Translations under genes and position numbers: made by a program | The notes under the pieces: generated by a model | Database searches by the model: none | Told to the model about the DNA's origin: nothing | Seen by the model: only the letters and a program-made list of their open reading frames with translations | NCBI RefSeq assembly: GCF_036850765.1 | Contig: NC_089490.1 | Location: forward strand, 126,322,522 to 126,386,521 | From: Saccopteryx bilineata | Taxonomy: Eukaryota; Chordata; Mammalia; Chiroptera; Emballonuridae | Direction of reading: 5' to 3' | DNA: 64,000 nucleotides | Shown: piece after piece, positions 47,770 to 58,478 of the stretch | Numbering within the stretch: position 1 is the stretch's first letter | Layout of the letters: each line of letters starts with the position of its first letter

Positions 47770-48316
47770 AAAGCTAATGATAGGAGAAGGAAGGGCAGTG
47801 TGGAGGCGTGAGATGGAGGAAAGGCAAGGAGGAATGAGAGGGAGAGGAAAGAAGGCGGGAGGGAGAAGGGGAGAAGAGAGTGAGATTAAAAACAGAGAGA
47901 AAGTAGCACAGTTCAGAATTGAAAACACAGTGTCAGTGAGGGAAAGTTCATGCTGCTGGAAAAGTCATCTGTGGATTCATAAGCTAAAGAAATAAAAAAA
48001 TCATTCTGTTATTTAATCAGTATGTTACTGTGAGGAAAAATCTGTTTGCCAGTTGATGGAACCTTTTGGCATTTTGCAACATGCTCTATAGTCAGAGAAT
48101 CATAGAAATTGCAGAAATAATGACAAGGTAGCTTTGGGATGTAATTCTGCTACCTACTCACGGAGCAGAGAGCCCAGTCAGATGCTCAGTTACATAATCT
48201 GAATGGTGCCTAGCTTTCATTTTGAAATAATTTTTCCCAAAGCATGAAAAATAAATATCATTCTAATCCCTCCTAGGCAATTTCATCTATTATTTTAGTA
48301 TCTTGAGAACACTTAC
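47770..48316. other. ITPR2: Intron sequence, purine-rich then unassigned
   Basis: 47770-47900 is a G/A-rich tract. The remainder up to the donor site at 48316 is unassigned and holds no repeat. Confidence 0.5.
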
Positions 48317-48482
48317 CACAAATGAAGCAAGTTGTCTTTAGAATTTCTTCTTTTTTCTGTTTTTCACTTCTGAGATCAGCAAAAGTATCAATGATGACAC
48401 CAAAAATCAAGTTAAGAACGATAATAATAACAATGAAATAAAAAAGAAGGTCATATACCACTCGGGCAGCAAACAAGGGCTC
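48317..48482 (-). CDS. ITPR2: ITPR2 exon: pore-lining S6 helix and start of the linker
   Basis: The 166-base exon encodes 55 whole codons plus the first G of a split Gly codon. The peptide starts [16 protein letters not shown]; a hydrophobic segment (about residues 11-34, ending VIIDTFADL) is S6, which lines and gates the calcium pore in the membrane. Then a charged stretch ([14 protein letters not shown]) leads to Cys-Phe-Ile-Cys: Cys 52 (48327-48329) and Cys 55 (48318-48320) form half of the C2H2-like linker fold completed by the His pair at 36929-36946. Acceptor CATTTCAG, donor TGTG|GTAAGT. A run of polymorphic-looking AT/CA repeats starts 25 bases upstream of the acceptor, unusually close. 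Family function is established; exon limits are seen. Confidence 0.97.
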
Positions 48483-48508
48483 CTGAAATGAAAATTAAAA
48501 AAAAAAAA

Positions 48509-48553
<45 letters not shown>

Positions 48554-49569
48554 TTTTCAAGGCATGGTGATTTGGTATATTGTCTAAAAGGGAATATATT
48601 CAACAAATATTTTTCTAAGTTAATATAGATAGGATTCCAAGTTGGAATAAGACTCATTTTGTACCCTGATTTTCTTTAAATGTAATGTGAAAAGCTTCAT
48701 GGCTGTTCCAAGAGCCCCTTCCATTCTCTAGGACTCAACTGCCCCCACCCCCCACAATGAAGAGACTTGCTCTTTATTAAAAACCACTTTGTCACTGTGC
48801 TAAATGCACTCTGGTGCAGTGGGCTGCATCCCAGAAGAAATACAAATGTCAATTCCAAAAGTCAGTGATTAAGGAGTTGAGAAGGACCTAATGATTTGTC
48901 AATTTCTGGAATAGGTTTTATTCTTGGCCTTACAGGGACAAGTACATACAGCTCAAGCTACAATATTTCTACTTGATGAACAGCACTAAGGACACATTAG
49001 AGGTCACACAGTACAGCCATGTCACAGATGAGAAAACATTAAGTGACTTCACAACAGGACCCAGCTGAGATTTTTCAAGCTCCCAGCCTGGTGCTGGGGG
49101 TTTCACAGCCAATGAGAAATTTCTCAGCCTTGCCATTTTAAGATATGAAATCCTGTTAGAAATTGTTTACATTTTATATTCATCATGGATAAACAATGAA
49201 AGCTACTCATATTCAGAGGCAAAGAGCAAATCTCATGCTCGGGAAACCTGATAGACAAGAGGCAGTCTAGTTTCTGTTATTCATGTGACACTCAACTCCT
49301 CATCACATTTGTAACACAGTACACAGCTCAAACTTGGAAAAATTTTATAACCCCACTAACAACAAGGATTTTTAGTACATTTGTGATTTCTGTGTAATTC
49401 TAGCATACAAGTAATTGGTTTCAATGACTACCATTATTCTTTTAAAGCAAATGACACAAGATAGTACCCTGAAAACAACAATAACAACAAAACATATTGC
49501 AAATGTTATTAAAAGAAGTCTTAAAAGTGTTGCTGTGCTTCTTGAAGAAATACTTTTCTTGCAACTTAC
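48483..49569 (-). other. ITPR2: Short intron with microsatellite and MIR
   Basis: 1087 bases. It contains a (TA)n(CA)n compound microsatellite at about 48509-48554, just before the 3' splice site, and a probable antisense MIR at 48945-49120 ('gtcacagatgagaaaacatt'). From the donor, the frame stays open for 65 codons to a stop at 49372. Confidence 0.75.
48509..48554. repeat. (TA)n(CA)n compound microsatellite near a splice acceptor
   Basis: 'atatat' units change into 'acacac' units. On the gene strand this is (TG)n followed by (TA)n and a run of T's, ending about 25 bases before the exon. Confidence 0.93.
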
Positions 49570-49700
49570 ATCTTTTGATGGCCTTCTCAGCACATCTCCC
49601 ACCCCACCACCGTTCCTGAGGCCCTGGTTCAGGACGGTGACAATACACATAAGGAGAGTGTCACATGTCCTTTCGATTCCGTCTTCGTATTCTTCATCGG
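49570..49700 (-). CDS. ITPR2: ITPR2 exon: pore loop with selectivity filter
   Basis: The 131-base exon starts with CC, completing a codon begun upstream, followed by 43 codons. The peptide begins [19 protein letters not shown] and ends in [25 protein letters not shown] is the pore helix and GGGVGD (residues 30-35, 49594-49611) is the selectivity filter characteristic of IP3 and ryanodine receptors, which lets calcium leave the endoplasmic reticulum. All filter residues are intact. Acceptor TTTTTATAG, donor GAT|GTAAGT, a perfect consensus; the exon ends on a whole codon. The sequence is shared by the three receptor types, so type 2 rests on the linked exon at 36833. The upstream exon is not visible in this window. 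Confidence 0.97.
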
Positions 49701-50029
49701 CTATAAAAACACACAAAGTAAGCAATGCAGCAAACTCGTGTTTTTAAAATACACTAGTATCTACTTCTGAAGATCTATTTTTTCATAACTGTGCCATGAC
49801 ACAATTTTCTGAAGTCACATAACATTTTTTTGATCTGGTCACCCATGACTGACACAGACTGATAAAGCCACTAAAATAGTTTCTGCTTCCATTGGTGAAA
49901 GATGACAGAATGAGAAGGGTGAATTATAAGAAGTCTAATAGTCATTGTGTATTGTTGTGCTGTGGGGAGAAGAGATTGTGGTAAGATCTCCTGAAAACCC
50001 AAGAAGCAAAGGCATTGTAGGAAAAAGAG
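49701..50029. other. ITPR2: Start of the upstream intron; nothing recognised
   Basis: Intron sequence 5' of the pore-loop exon. No exon or repeat. Confidence 0.5.
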
Positions 50030-50600
50030 TACACAAGGAAGCTACACGCACCTGGCTTCAAATTCTAATCTGTTCCTACACTGGGACTTGGGCAAGTTCC
50101 TTAACCTCAATAGCCTCATCTGTAAAATGGGAGGCTTGTCTGAGGATTACTCAGAGGACTGTACTTAAGATATGTAAAACAGACCCTGGCCGGTTGGCTC
50201 AGTGGTAGAGCATCGGCCTGGTGTGCAGGAGTCTCGGGTTCGATTCCCGGCCAGGGCACATAGGAGAAGCGCCCATCTGCTTCTCCACCCCTCCCCCTCT
50301 CCTTCCTCTCTGTCTCTCTCTTTCCCTCCCGCAGCCAAGGTTCCACTGGAGCAAAGTTGGCCCCGGGCGCTGAGGATGGCTCTATGGCCTCTGCCTCAGG
50401 CGCTAGAATGGCTCTGGTTGCAACAGAGGGATGCCCCAGATGGGCAGAGCATCACCCCCTGGAGGGTGTGCTGGGTGGATCCCGGTCAGGCGCTTGCAGG
50501 AGTCTGTCTGACTGCCTCCCCGTTTCCAGCTTCAGAAAAATACAAAAAAAAAAAAAAAAAAAAGATATGTAAAACACTTTAGACAGAGATTGACAAAATT
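50030..50600 (+). repeat. MIR, sense, split by a SINE
   Basis: 'cttgggcaagttccttaacc', 'cctcatctgtaaaatggg' and 'gaggattactcagagg' are MIR. Its last part ('acactttagacagag') continues after the SINE at 50182-50561. Confidence 0.85.
50182..50561 (+). mobile_element. Ves-like SINE, long type, sense, nested in MIR
   Basis: Near-consensus head 'gaccctggccggttggctc', intact B box 'gggttcgattcccgg', full body and a pure A-tail. The 15-base duplication aagatatgtaaaaca is exact (50167-50181 and 50562-50576). Frames of 126 codons (plus) and 76 codons (minus) across it are by-products. Confidence 0.97.
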
Positions 50601-52051
50601 ACAGCAGATATTATTTCATTAATTTGGTTATGGCCTAAGCTTTCTTAACGACCAGCATGGAGCTATGGATAAGAAGTAGAATGTATTTATGTGAACAATT
50701 TATTCTGTGCAAATATATTTATGTGAAAATACTTAGGGAGAAATGGGAGAGAGAAAAAGATGTAATACGACAGAAAAATTCCTAGTCTTATTTTGTTGAA
50801 CAGTAAAGTTACCAAACTTGGTAACAATTTCTCAGTCATTTAAAAGAGTAAAAAAAAAAAAATTCATACTATTTTTAGACACTGGGATCAGGATTTCCTA
50901 ATATCGAAAAATGAGCAGAAATGTATTTTTCTTGTTACAAAGTTAAAGCAGCACAGTGGCACTGACTTTTGGAATGGTGTAGCTACAGCCTGCCTGTCCA
51001 GGCAGGAGTGTAAAAACAAGCAACGTCAAAGGGGGAAAAAATCAGCCTAATTCTGCCTATGTGATCCGTAAACAACAGCCTATCTGATACTTTCTTACAA
51101 GACTGATTTCCCTCTTGTGAACTGGCTTTCTTTTTACATCATTTGGATGAGGGATCCCAATCTTTTCACTTTAGTCAGAGCTGTTTCTTTTCAAAACAAG
51201 CTCCTGGGAAAGAGGGTTGAGGTCAGTGACATCCAGGCCCCGAATGCAGCAGCAACAGGCTCAGCTGAATCAGTGCTGGGTCAGTTACCTTGGAGGTGAG
51301 CTGCAAGGTAATTCTGGTTTAGAAAGTGAAGAAATAAAACTGCTTTTGAAGGAAGGAGAAATGGGGAAGAGGTAGGGTTTTTGGTGGCAGCAGTCAGAGC
51401 AGCAGAAGAGACAGGGAGGCAGAGAAAGCAGTGAGAAAACTCAAGTCTGCAAAGTGCCATTTAGGTCCCGGACACCTGCTGCTGGGCTCTAATGTGATGG
51501 CTAGGAAGAAGGCAAAGAAAAAGTTACAAATAGGTAGGAGGGTTAAAGAAATTTTTAAAGAGAATTATGGTTAATGAGGTCAGATGGACTATGCCTCTAT
51601 GTTACTTTGCCATGGTCAGCCATTCAATCAAAGCATTTTTACACCAGTTGGCAGGGTTGGATTCGTTTCTTCCATCAGCAATGTCAGGCATGTGTTTACT
51701 AAGGGTTTATTATCAGTACCTGGGAGCCACAGGAAACTGTTCCCATCCCTCCGCAAGAATTCAGAAATAAGGCTGTTTGTTCTTCAACAGGTGAGCTAGT
51801 AAAATCCATACACAATTCATGCGATTACCACTGTGAAATAAGTTGGTGGCTATGTACAATGAGAGAATTGGCTTTTTTCATGGCATGTAAACAGGGGGAA
51901 ATGCCCAGGTCAGGTTAATGCAAGCAACATTCTAGTTAACACGTTACTTCATAACTAGTGCATAGGTGTGCCCGTTTTATACAACAGCATCTCTGATGGT
52001 TAATAAGATTTTATCTGTGTGAGATGGATCCACTCATATACTATGCTAGGG
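50601..52051. other. Unassigned intron sequence
   Basis: 1.4 kb with no exon or nameable repeat. Confidence 0.5.
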
Positions 52052-52632
52052 CAGCCTGACCAGGCAGTGCTGCAGTGGAAAGAGCACTGGCCTGGGGTGC
52101 TGGGGTCCCAGGTGTGAAACCCCAAGGTCGCCGGCTTGAGCACAGGCTCACCAGCTTGAGTGTGGGATCCTAGACATGACCCCATGGTCACAGGCTTGAG
52201 CCCACAGGTAGGTCAATGGCTTGAAACCCAAGGTTGCTGGCTTGAGCCCAAGGTCAAAAGGGGTCACCGGCTATTAGACAATAGAGCCAAATATCAATAG
52301 TACAACGATTGAAATTTCTTTTGAGAGTCAAATTTTTTAAACTTAAACTATATAGGTAGGTACATTGTTATTAATTTAATTAGGGTACTCCTAAGCTGGC
52401 CTTTGCACCTGCACTCGAGAGGCCAAAGGCCAAATGTGGCTTGTGAGCCGCGGTTTGCTGACCACTGACTGGGCTAGGCTGAAGTCTTCACCCTCGCCCC
52501 AAGGCACATATGAGAAGCAATCAATGAACAACTAGGGTGTTGCAACTATGAGCCAATGCTTCTCATCTCTCACAGATGTTCAAGATGTCTAACATTTACG
52601 AGTCCCTGTCTGTCCCTCTCTTTCTCTCTTAC
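52052..52632 (+). mobile_element. Ves-like SINE, cctgaccagg type, interrupted by a hAT MITE
   Basis: Left part 52052-52270: head 'cagcctgaccaggcagtg' and repeated 'cttgag' body motifs. The right part from about 52468 continues with 'aaggcacatatgagaagc', 'aatcaatgaacaactagg' and 'gcttctcatctctc'. The hAT MITE at 52271-52467 separates the two. Confidence 0.9.
52271..52467 (-). mobile_element. Small hAT MITE (nhAT type), copy 3, nested in a SINE
   Basis: The core is colinear with 11023-11235 ('caacgattgaaatttc', 'aactatataggtaggtac', 'gtttgctgaccactg'). The left terminus has been lost or replaced. A short unrelated AT stretch ('attaatttaattagggtac') near 52370 replaces part of the core. Confidence 0.82.
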
Positions 52633-52634
52633 TA

Positions 52635-52635
<1 letters not shown>

Positions 52636-52680
<45 letters not shown>
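52636..52680. repeat. (TG)n microsatellite
   Basis: About 45 bases of TG repeat in place of a SINE tail. Confidence 0.95.
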
Positions 52681-52682
<2 letters not shown>

Positions 52683-52814
52683 AGCCAAGTTCCCAGGCCT
52701 TCAGTGAAGGCTGGAAGGCAGGACCTGAATCATGGTAAATTCACCTAAGTAAATGCCACCTTGAGGATCCCTATCTACATAATCAGCTGGCTTTCCCAAT
52801 CCAAATCTGCCTCA

Positions 52815-55215
52815 CTTCACCTACAACAACAACAGCCCTGGGGTTAGGTGCTAGAAATGCAGGTGGGAAGAACTTACATTTCCCAGGAAAGGTAAGCGAG
52901 CAGATGAGCAACGGCAGTGCAGATCACAAGATAATGCAGAGGCAGGAAGAATGTGCATCTCATGCCTGGGGTGTCAGGAACAAACATCTTGAGGGATGTA
53001 GTGCCTAAGCTGGATCTTGAAAGAGGCATGTTTGCCCATTAAAATCAATGAAGCAAATAAATCCCAGGCAGATAAAATGGGATGAGCAAAGGCAAAGCAG
53101 GTATGCAAGCATATGGAGTGTTTGGGGAACTGCAGGTGGACTGGAAGGACTGGCCTTTGGTATACGCAGATGAGTGTGGAAGCTGTGAGAAGCAGACAGA
53201 GATCAGATCGGGATAAACTCATACACCAACATGAAGAGTTTAAACCATCTTGAAAGCTATGGAGCGCTACTGGAGGACTTTCAACAGGGCCAAGGTGGTG
53301 TACCATCTAGTTGGTGAAATAGTATGAGATAAAACCTGTATTGCAGGTCCTTGAATAACATCATTTTGTTCAACACTGTTTCATTGTAACATTGATCAGA
53401 TGCCATAGGAACTTCACTCTTGTTTATATCAATTGGCTTATGGTAATATTGGTTTCCTGGGTATGTGTGTGTGTGTGTGTGTATGTGTGCGCGTGCGTGC
53501 ATGTATTTTTCTGAAGTAAGAAGCAGGGAGGCAGAGAGACAGACTCCCATATGTGCCCGACTGGGATCCACCTGGCATGCCCACCAGGGGGCTGTCCTCT
53601 GCCCATCTGGGGCGTTGCTCTGTTGCAACCAGAGCCATTCTAGTACCTGAGGCAGAGGCCACAGAGCCATCCTCAGTGCCTGGGCCAACTTTGCTCCAGT
53701 GGAGCCTTGACTGCAGGAGGGGAAGAGAGAGACAGAGAGGAATGAGAGGGGGAAGGGTGGAGAAGCAGATGGACACTTCTCCTGTGTGCTCTGGCTGGGA
53801 ATCGAACCAGGGACTTCCACATGCTGGGCTGACGCTCTACCACTGAGCCAACCAAAAACTGGTTCCCTTTTATATTGCTTCCAAGAACCTATCGGAAATG
53901 TTGAGTGAGACCTTATTGTGAGTATGTAATATGACAAGTTAACAATTTGATAAAAGCCACAGAAGTAGTGAAAAGAGATTAGAATAGGGAGAGAACTTTT
54001 AATACCATAGGTAATTAGATGGGAGTCCCTCTAATTAATGTAGACTCCAAGTTTGCTTTGAATGTTCAAGGACTAAGACAGGTATAGTGAGGCACTTTAC
54101 ATGGCATGAGCAGACAGCCCCAGCGGTAGAAAAACAATATTTGCAGCAATGACGAACAGCAAATAAACAGCAGGTGAAGGAGTGGAAGATAAAGCTGGGT
54201 GCTCACTGTGAAGCACTCAAGAGCTAGGGTTTTATTGGGCAGGCAATGAACCACGGTAGGAAGAGAAGGATATATTCAAAGCCGTGATTCCTGACAAGTA
54301 GTCTAATGGTGAAACAATAGGTGAACCGAAGAAGAGTAAATGAACAGAGGCAGAAAGACCACTTTGAAGGAAGTTGCATTCATTCAGGCATGATGTGCTC
54401 TGAGCCTCAGCTCAACAGGGTGAAGACACAGGAAATGGAAAGGGCGAATAAACGGGAGTTGATGGGACTCTCGGCACAAGAGAGAAGGCAGGATTCAGTA
54501 TCACAGTGAAGCTTCCAGTCAGAGGTGACTTCAGAAAGGATGGTCTCATTAGGTCGTAGACACAGACAATTCAGAAGGAGGAGCTGGAGACAGGGTGTTT
54601 TGATGAAGACAAGGAAAGAATCTCAGATGGTTCTTAGCTTATAGGTGAAGAAGATGAGAAAACATTTTAAAAAGGTAGAGATGACAAGAGAGCTGGGAGT
54701 GTACTGGGATCCTAGATGAAGAAAGAAAATAATTTAAAGATGGAGATGGTATCAAAAAAAAATGTCAGAGTTACAGAAGGGCCAAAGACAATGGGAAGCA
54801 AGAAAAGGAGAAAAGGTCGCTGGATTTAACAATCAGGTCATAGGAAACAAGATTAAGATGGCAGAGTGAAAGAGAAGATGGTTGGGGCAGAAACTGAGGG
54901 AGAGAGTATAGCCAGTGTTTTATAGGAAAAGTTGTTACTGAAAGGAAGGAGAATAATGGGATGTCGGCTTGGAGGGATAACAGGATGAAGAGGAAGGTTC
55001 AATGAGGACCTAAGAGGAAGAGTGGGAACAGATGGTACAAGGAGATTGCAGATGTAAGAAAAATCATCTAGTGAATGGTGGCAAGGGGGTAATGATGAAA
55101 ACAGAAGTAGTTATACAAGAAGAGAGCATGACTGTTTACATGCAAAAGGAATTGGTGGAAACAAGACTTTTAATGTGGAGACTTGAAATCAGAACATTGG
55201 GACATAAGGTAGAAT
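52815..55215 (-). repeat. Long L2, antisense, interrupted by a SINE
   Basis: The 3' part at 52815-53300 ('ctggggttaggtgctag', 'ctggatcttgaaagaggc', 'gggatgagcaaaggcaaag') is followed by a SINE and further reversed L2 interior between about 53940 and 55215 ('ggtcgctggatttaac', 'ggaaaagttgttactgaaag'). Identity is weak in 53940-54560. Confidence 0.7.
53503..53862 (-). mobile_element. Ves-like SINE, long type, antisense
   Basis: Reversed tail 'gtatttttctgaagtaag', body 'gactgggatccacctggc', B box reversed 'gggaatcgaaccaggg' and A box reversed 'gctctaccactgagcc'. The first bases of the head are changed ('aaccaaaaactgg'). A (TG)n run at about 53464-53483 and a GC/GT-rich run adjoin the tail side. 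The 218-codon minus-strand frame (53281-53937) across it is the reading of the SINE itself. Confidence 0.93.
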
Positions 55216-56938
55216 AAATTCTGGGTATCATAATTATCATCATTACTGATAAACAGCTATAAAATCTTATGCAAAATTATAGTTTTAATATAACCCACAA
55301 ATATTATACTTGAACCATATGAGACTGAGTTATTCTCATATTCAGTTGAATATTAGTAAAAATAAAGTATTTTTCTTAATTCGTAATAGAAATAAAATGC
55401 TTCATATGAAGAAAGGAACAAAAATATACTCTTTTGGCTCTGAAGGACAATCTGGCCAAAATGTCAAAAGTGTTGAGGTTGAGAAATTGGGTTCTATTAC
55501 AAAGTGTGTTTTATTATAAAGTTTTTTTTTCTTTTTTAAAGCTGGACACACTTGAATAAGAGCATTTAATAGTGCTATTTTTTTCTGCTTTAATAATTAC
55601 AGTATTCATGTTTTATGGTTTCTTAGAAAGCAAGAGATTTTCATTGAAATATATTTAAAATTTGAGTGCAATTAAAAACATTTTGTTTGTTAGTCTTAAA
55701 CTTAATCAACTCATAATGGAAATGCTGATTTTTAAAAAAAAATTAGGAAAAAAACCCCAAAACGCTAAGCACTCAGAAGAAAGCCAACATGTAAAATGGC
55801 ATTAAGGTTGATCAGTTCCTGGTGTTCATCAATCCTTTTTGTTAAAGTGAAACACCAAAGCATGTTACATTTAAATTACTCGTAAATGTTAGACATCTGT
55901 GAACTTCCTTTTCTGTACATTCAAAAATTTTTACTTAGAAAATAATCATGACTATATTTTGCAAATTGTTTCAAACAGGCCTTACTTTTCTAAAGAATCA
56001 GTTGTTTGGTTTATTTTTTAAGTGGATATTCTTGTCTAGGGAGTTGGAAGGTCTGCAGCAAATGAAATAAAATTTCTTTTTCTGTCTTTTTTCCACCACA
56101 GTGGGTTGCCAGTTGCCGTGCTGCTGCTGGACAATGGCCCCAGTGGAGTTGCTGGTGCCTCCTGAGCCTCTCTGCCTCACCTATCCCGATCATGGCGAGG
56201 CTCGTTACTGTGATGCGTGTGTGCTGGGCCTTTGTAATGCGGTCCTGCTGTCCACAGGGTAACAAGTCAAGTCCAACACAAATGCCCACTAGGGTTTGCA
56301 CATTAAAATTTAATCCTGGTCTTAGACATAGAAAAGTTATTGTTAAATCTAAGTGACACATGCCACACAGCAAACACCGGGTTCTAGCTTTTGCTCTACG
56401 TTTGCAGTTAAATATGCATGGCCAAAATTTAAAAGGGGCAAGGGCCAGAAGATCCAACCCATGGAATTTTTAATCAGATGAATTTTATTACTTAATAGGT
56501 GAAATGCAAAATGAGCACAGGAGAAAGAGTAGATCAATATAGGCATTCCTGTAGTTTTTAATAATGATTTAGGAATGGTCCCTGATTGTGCAAAGCTACT
56601 GCCATCATCTCTGGCTCCCAAAGATGTTTCTGTCATACGCTCAGTGCTGAAATTCCTTCACGAGCCTTTCTTCACTACTCCGGGAGCTTTCCCTGAAAAG
56701 CCAGACCTGCCTCTCCCCACCGTTACCATCTCAGGTGGAGCCTAGAAAGGATTGGAGACTCTGCCCTGGACAAATATACTTGGCAGGACTGTCTCCATTC
56801 GTTCATAGAAAAGAAGGAAGTTACACTCTTTATGTAATATTTCAGGCAAGTAAGAGGTTGTAGAGATTTTTATGGGAAGCCTCTTATGAATTTGTATTCA
56901 GAGTTACAAAATAATATCCAAACAAACTCTGTAATACA
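55216..56938. other. Unassigned intron sequence, GC-rich block at 56097-56300
   Basis: No exon of the host gene. 56040-56460 has open frames on both strands, and a polypyrimidine tract ending in 'ccaccacag' precedes a GC-rich block on the plus strand. No domain is recognised (see findings). Confidence 0.4.
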
Positions 56939-57140
56939 ATGCTGTTTCTCAGCCTCAACACTACTGACATTTTGGACTGGATAACTCTTTGTTGTGAGCG
57001 CTGTCCTGTGCACCTGTGGGACACTGAGCAGCATCCCTGGCCCACTCACTAGATGCTAGCAGCATTCCTCCCAGAATGTTGAAAACCAAACAGGTCTCAA
57101 GATGTTGCCAAATATTCCCAGGACAGTAAAGGGAAGGGCA
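56939..57140 (-). mobile_element. MER20 (hAT-Charlie), antisense
   Basis: 'tttctcagcctcaacactac', 'tgacattttggactggataa', 'cagcatccctggcccac' and 'gatgttgccaaatattccc' follow the reversed MER20 consensus in order, near full length. Confidence 0.88.
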
Positions 57141-57401
57141 TCAACTCCAGTGGATAAACATATAATTAGGAATATTTAAGCAATTGACTTCAGAACACAA
57201 TATGCATAAAGAAAATCTATCCAAGAGGCATGGGTCCCAGCCAGGTGAGCCGTCCAGCCGCACCTCTGGCCAAGACCTCACCAAAATGACGTCTCAAAGA
57301 GAACATGTCATGGAAACCATGATGTTCATGTTTAAATTTGCTGGGGGATAAAGGCTATTTAACAAAGGGGAACCTGAGAGTATTCATGGAAAAGGAGTTC
57401 C

Positions 57402-57783
57402 GGCCCTGGCCGGTTGGCTCAGCGGTAGAGCGTCGGCCTGGCGTGCGGGGGACCCGGGTTCGATTCCCAGCCAGGGCACATAGGAGAAGCGCCCATTTGC
57501 TTCTCCACCCCCCCCCCTTCCTCTCTGTCTCTCTCTTCCCCTCCTGCAGCCGAGGCTCCATTGGAGCAAAGATGGCCCGGGTGCTGGGGATGGCTCCTTG
57601 GCCTCTGCCCCAGGCGCTAGAGTGGCTCTGGTCGCGGCAGAGCGACGCCCCGGAGGGGCAGAGCATCGCCCCCTAGTGGGCAGACCGTAGCCCCTGGTGG
57701 GCGTGCCGGGTGGATCCCGGTTGGGCGCATGCGGGAGTCTGTCTGTCTCTTCCCGTTTCCAGCTTCGGAAAAATACAAAAAAA

Positions 57784-57812
<29 letters not shown>
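57402..57812 (+). mobile_element. Ves-like SINE, long type with internal duplication, sense
   Basis: Head 'ggccctggccggttggctc', intact A and B boxes ('gtagagcgtcggcc', 'gggttcgattcccag'), full body with the extra block near 57672-57710, and a long A-tail ending in GAAA units. The 12-base duplication aaaaggagttcc is exact (57390-57401 and 57813-57824). High GC and many CpG mark it as one of the youngest copies here. Confidence 0.97.
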
Positions 57813-57816
<4 letters not shown>

Positions 57817-57824
57817 GGAGTTCC

Positions 57825-58129
57825 CTAAATTTTGGGGAAAATCAAAAGAACCCTCTGGCCATAAACAAATAATAAAGAACCTGGACCAGTGCTGAGACAG
57901 CAGAGGGGCTTCCAGAGCTTCTTTTTGCTAACTGCTGGGCTCAGTATCGTGCGCAATGACTATTTTGTAGTTCACAGGAAGCAGAAGGGAAAGAAGTAGG
58001 AAGCTCTGAGCGGCTCTCTCGCCCTGATAAAAGTTCTCCCAATGGGTTCTTTAAGGAATCTCTGCCCCATAGTTTCTCCCATAGAAGGATTCCATAAGCA
58101 GATTGGGACCTTTATAAAATGTACAAATA
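57825..58129. other. Unassigned intron sequence
   Basis: No exon or repeat recognised. Confidence 0.5.
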
Positions 58130-58139
58130 AAATCCCACC

Positions 58140-58478
58140 CTTTTTTTATTTTAATTTTAATTTTTAAGTGAGAGGAGGGGAGATAGTGAGACAGATTCCC
58201 ACATGCGCCCTGACCAGGATCCACCTGGCAACTCCCGTCTGTAGCTGATGCTCTAATAATCAACTGAGCTGTCCTCAGCGCCTGAAGCTGATGTGCTCAC
58301 ACCAATGAAGCCATCCTCAGCACCTGGGACCAATGCTCAAACCAGTCAAGCCACTGGCTGGAGAAGAGGAAGAGGGAGAGAAGGAGAGGGAGGGAAGAGA
58401 AGCAGATGGTCGCTTCTCCTGTGTGCCCTGACCAGGAATTGAACTGACACTCAATCCATTGAGCCAAGTGACCAGGGC
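58140..58478 (-). mobile_element. Ves-like SINE, variant body, antisense
   Basis: A T-rich reversed tail, then 'gccctgaccaggatccacc' and the reversed head ending 'gagccaagtgaccagggc'. aaatcccacc flanks it (58130-58139 and 58479-58488). The body between 58250 and 58400 departs from the other long-type copies. Confidence 0.88.

Noticed and set aside
50202..50582. 126-codon plus-strand frame
   Set aside because: It coincides with the SINE at 50182-50561 and ends in translated poly-A.
53281..53937. 218-codon open frame on the minus strand, the longest in the window
   Set aside because: It runs over a long-type SINE, with a translated CA/TG microsatellite at one side. The same peptide motifs recur in every long-type SINE copy here, so it is not a gene.
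57402..57480. tRNA-like sequence with A and B boxes, as if a tRNA gene
   Set aside because: It is the tRNA-derived head of a SINE, flanked by a target duplication and followed by the SINE body. The same holds for the heads at 4084, 21090, 34168, 50182 and 58751.
57338..57676. 112-codon plus-strand and 103-codon minus-strand frames
   Set aside because: Both come from the SINE at 57402-57812.
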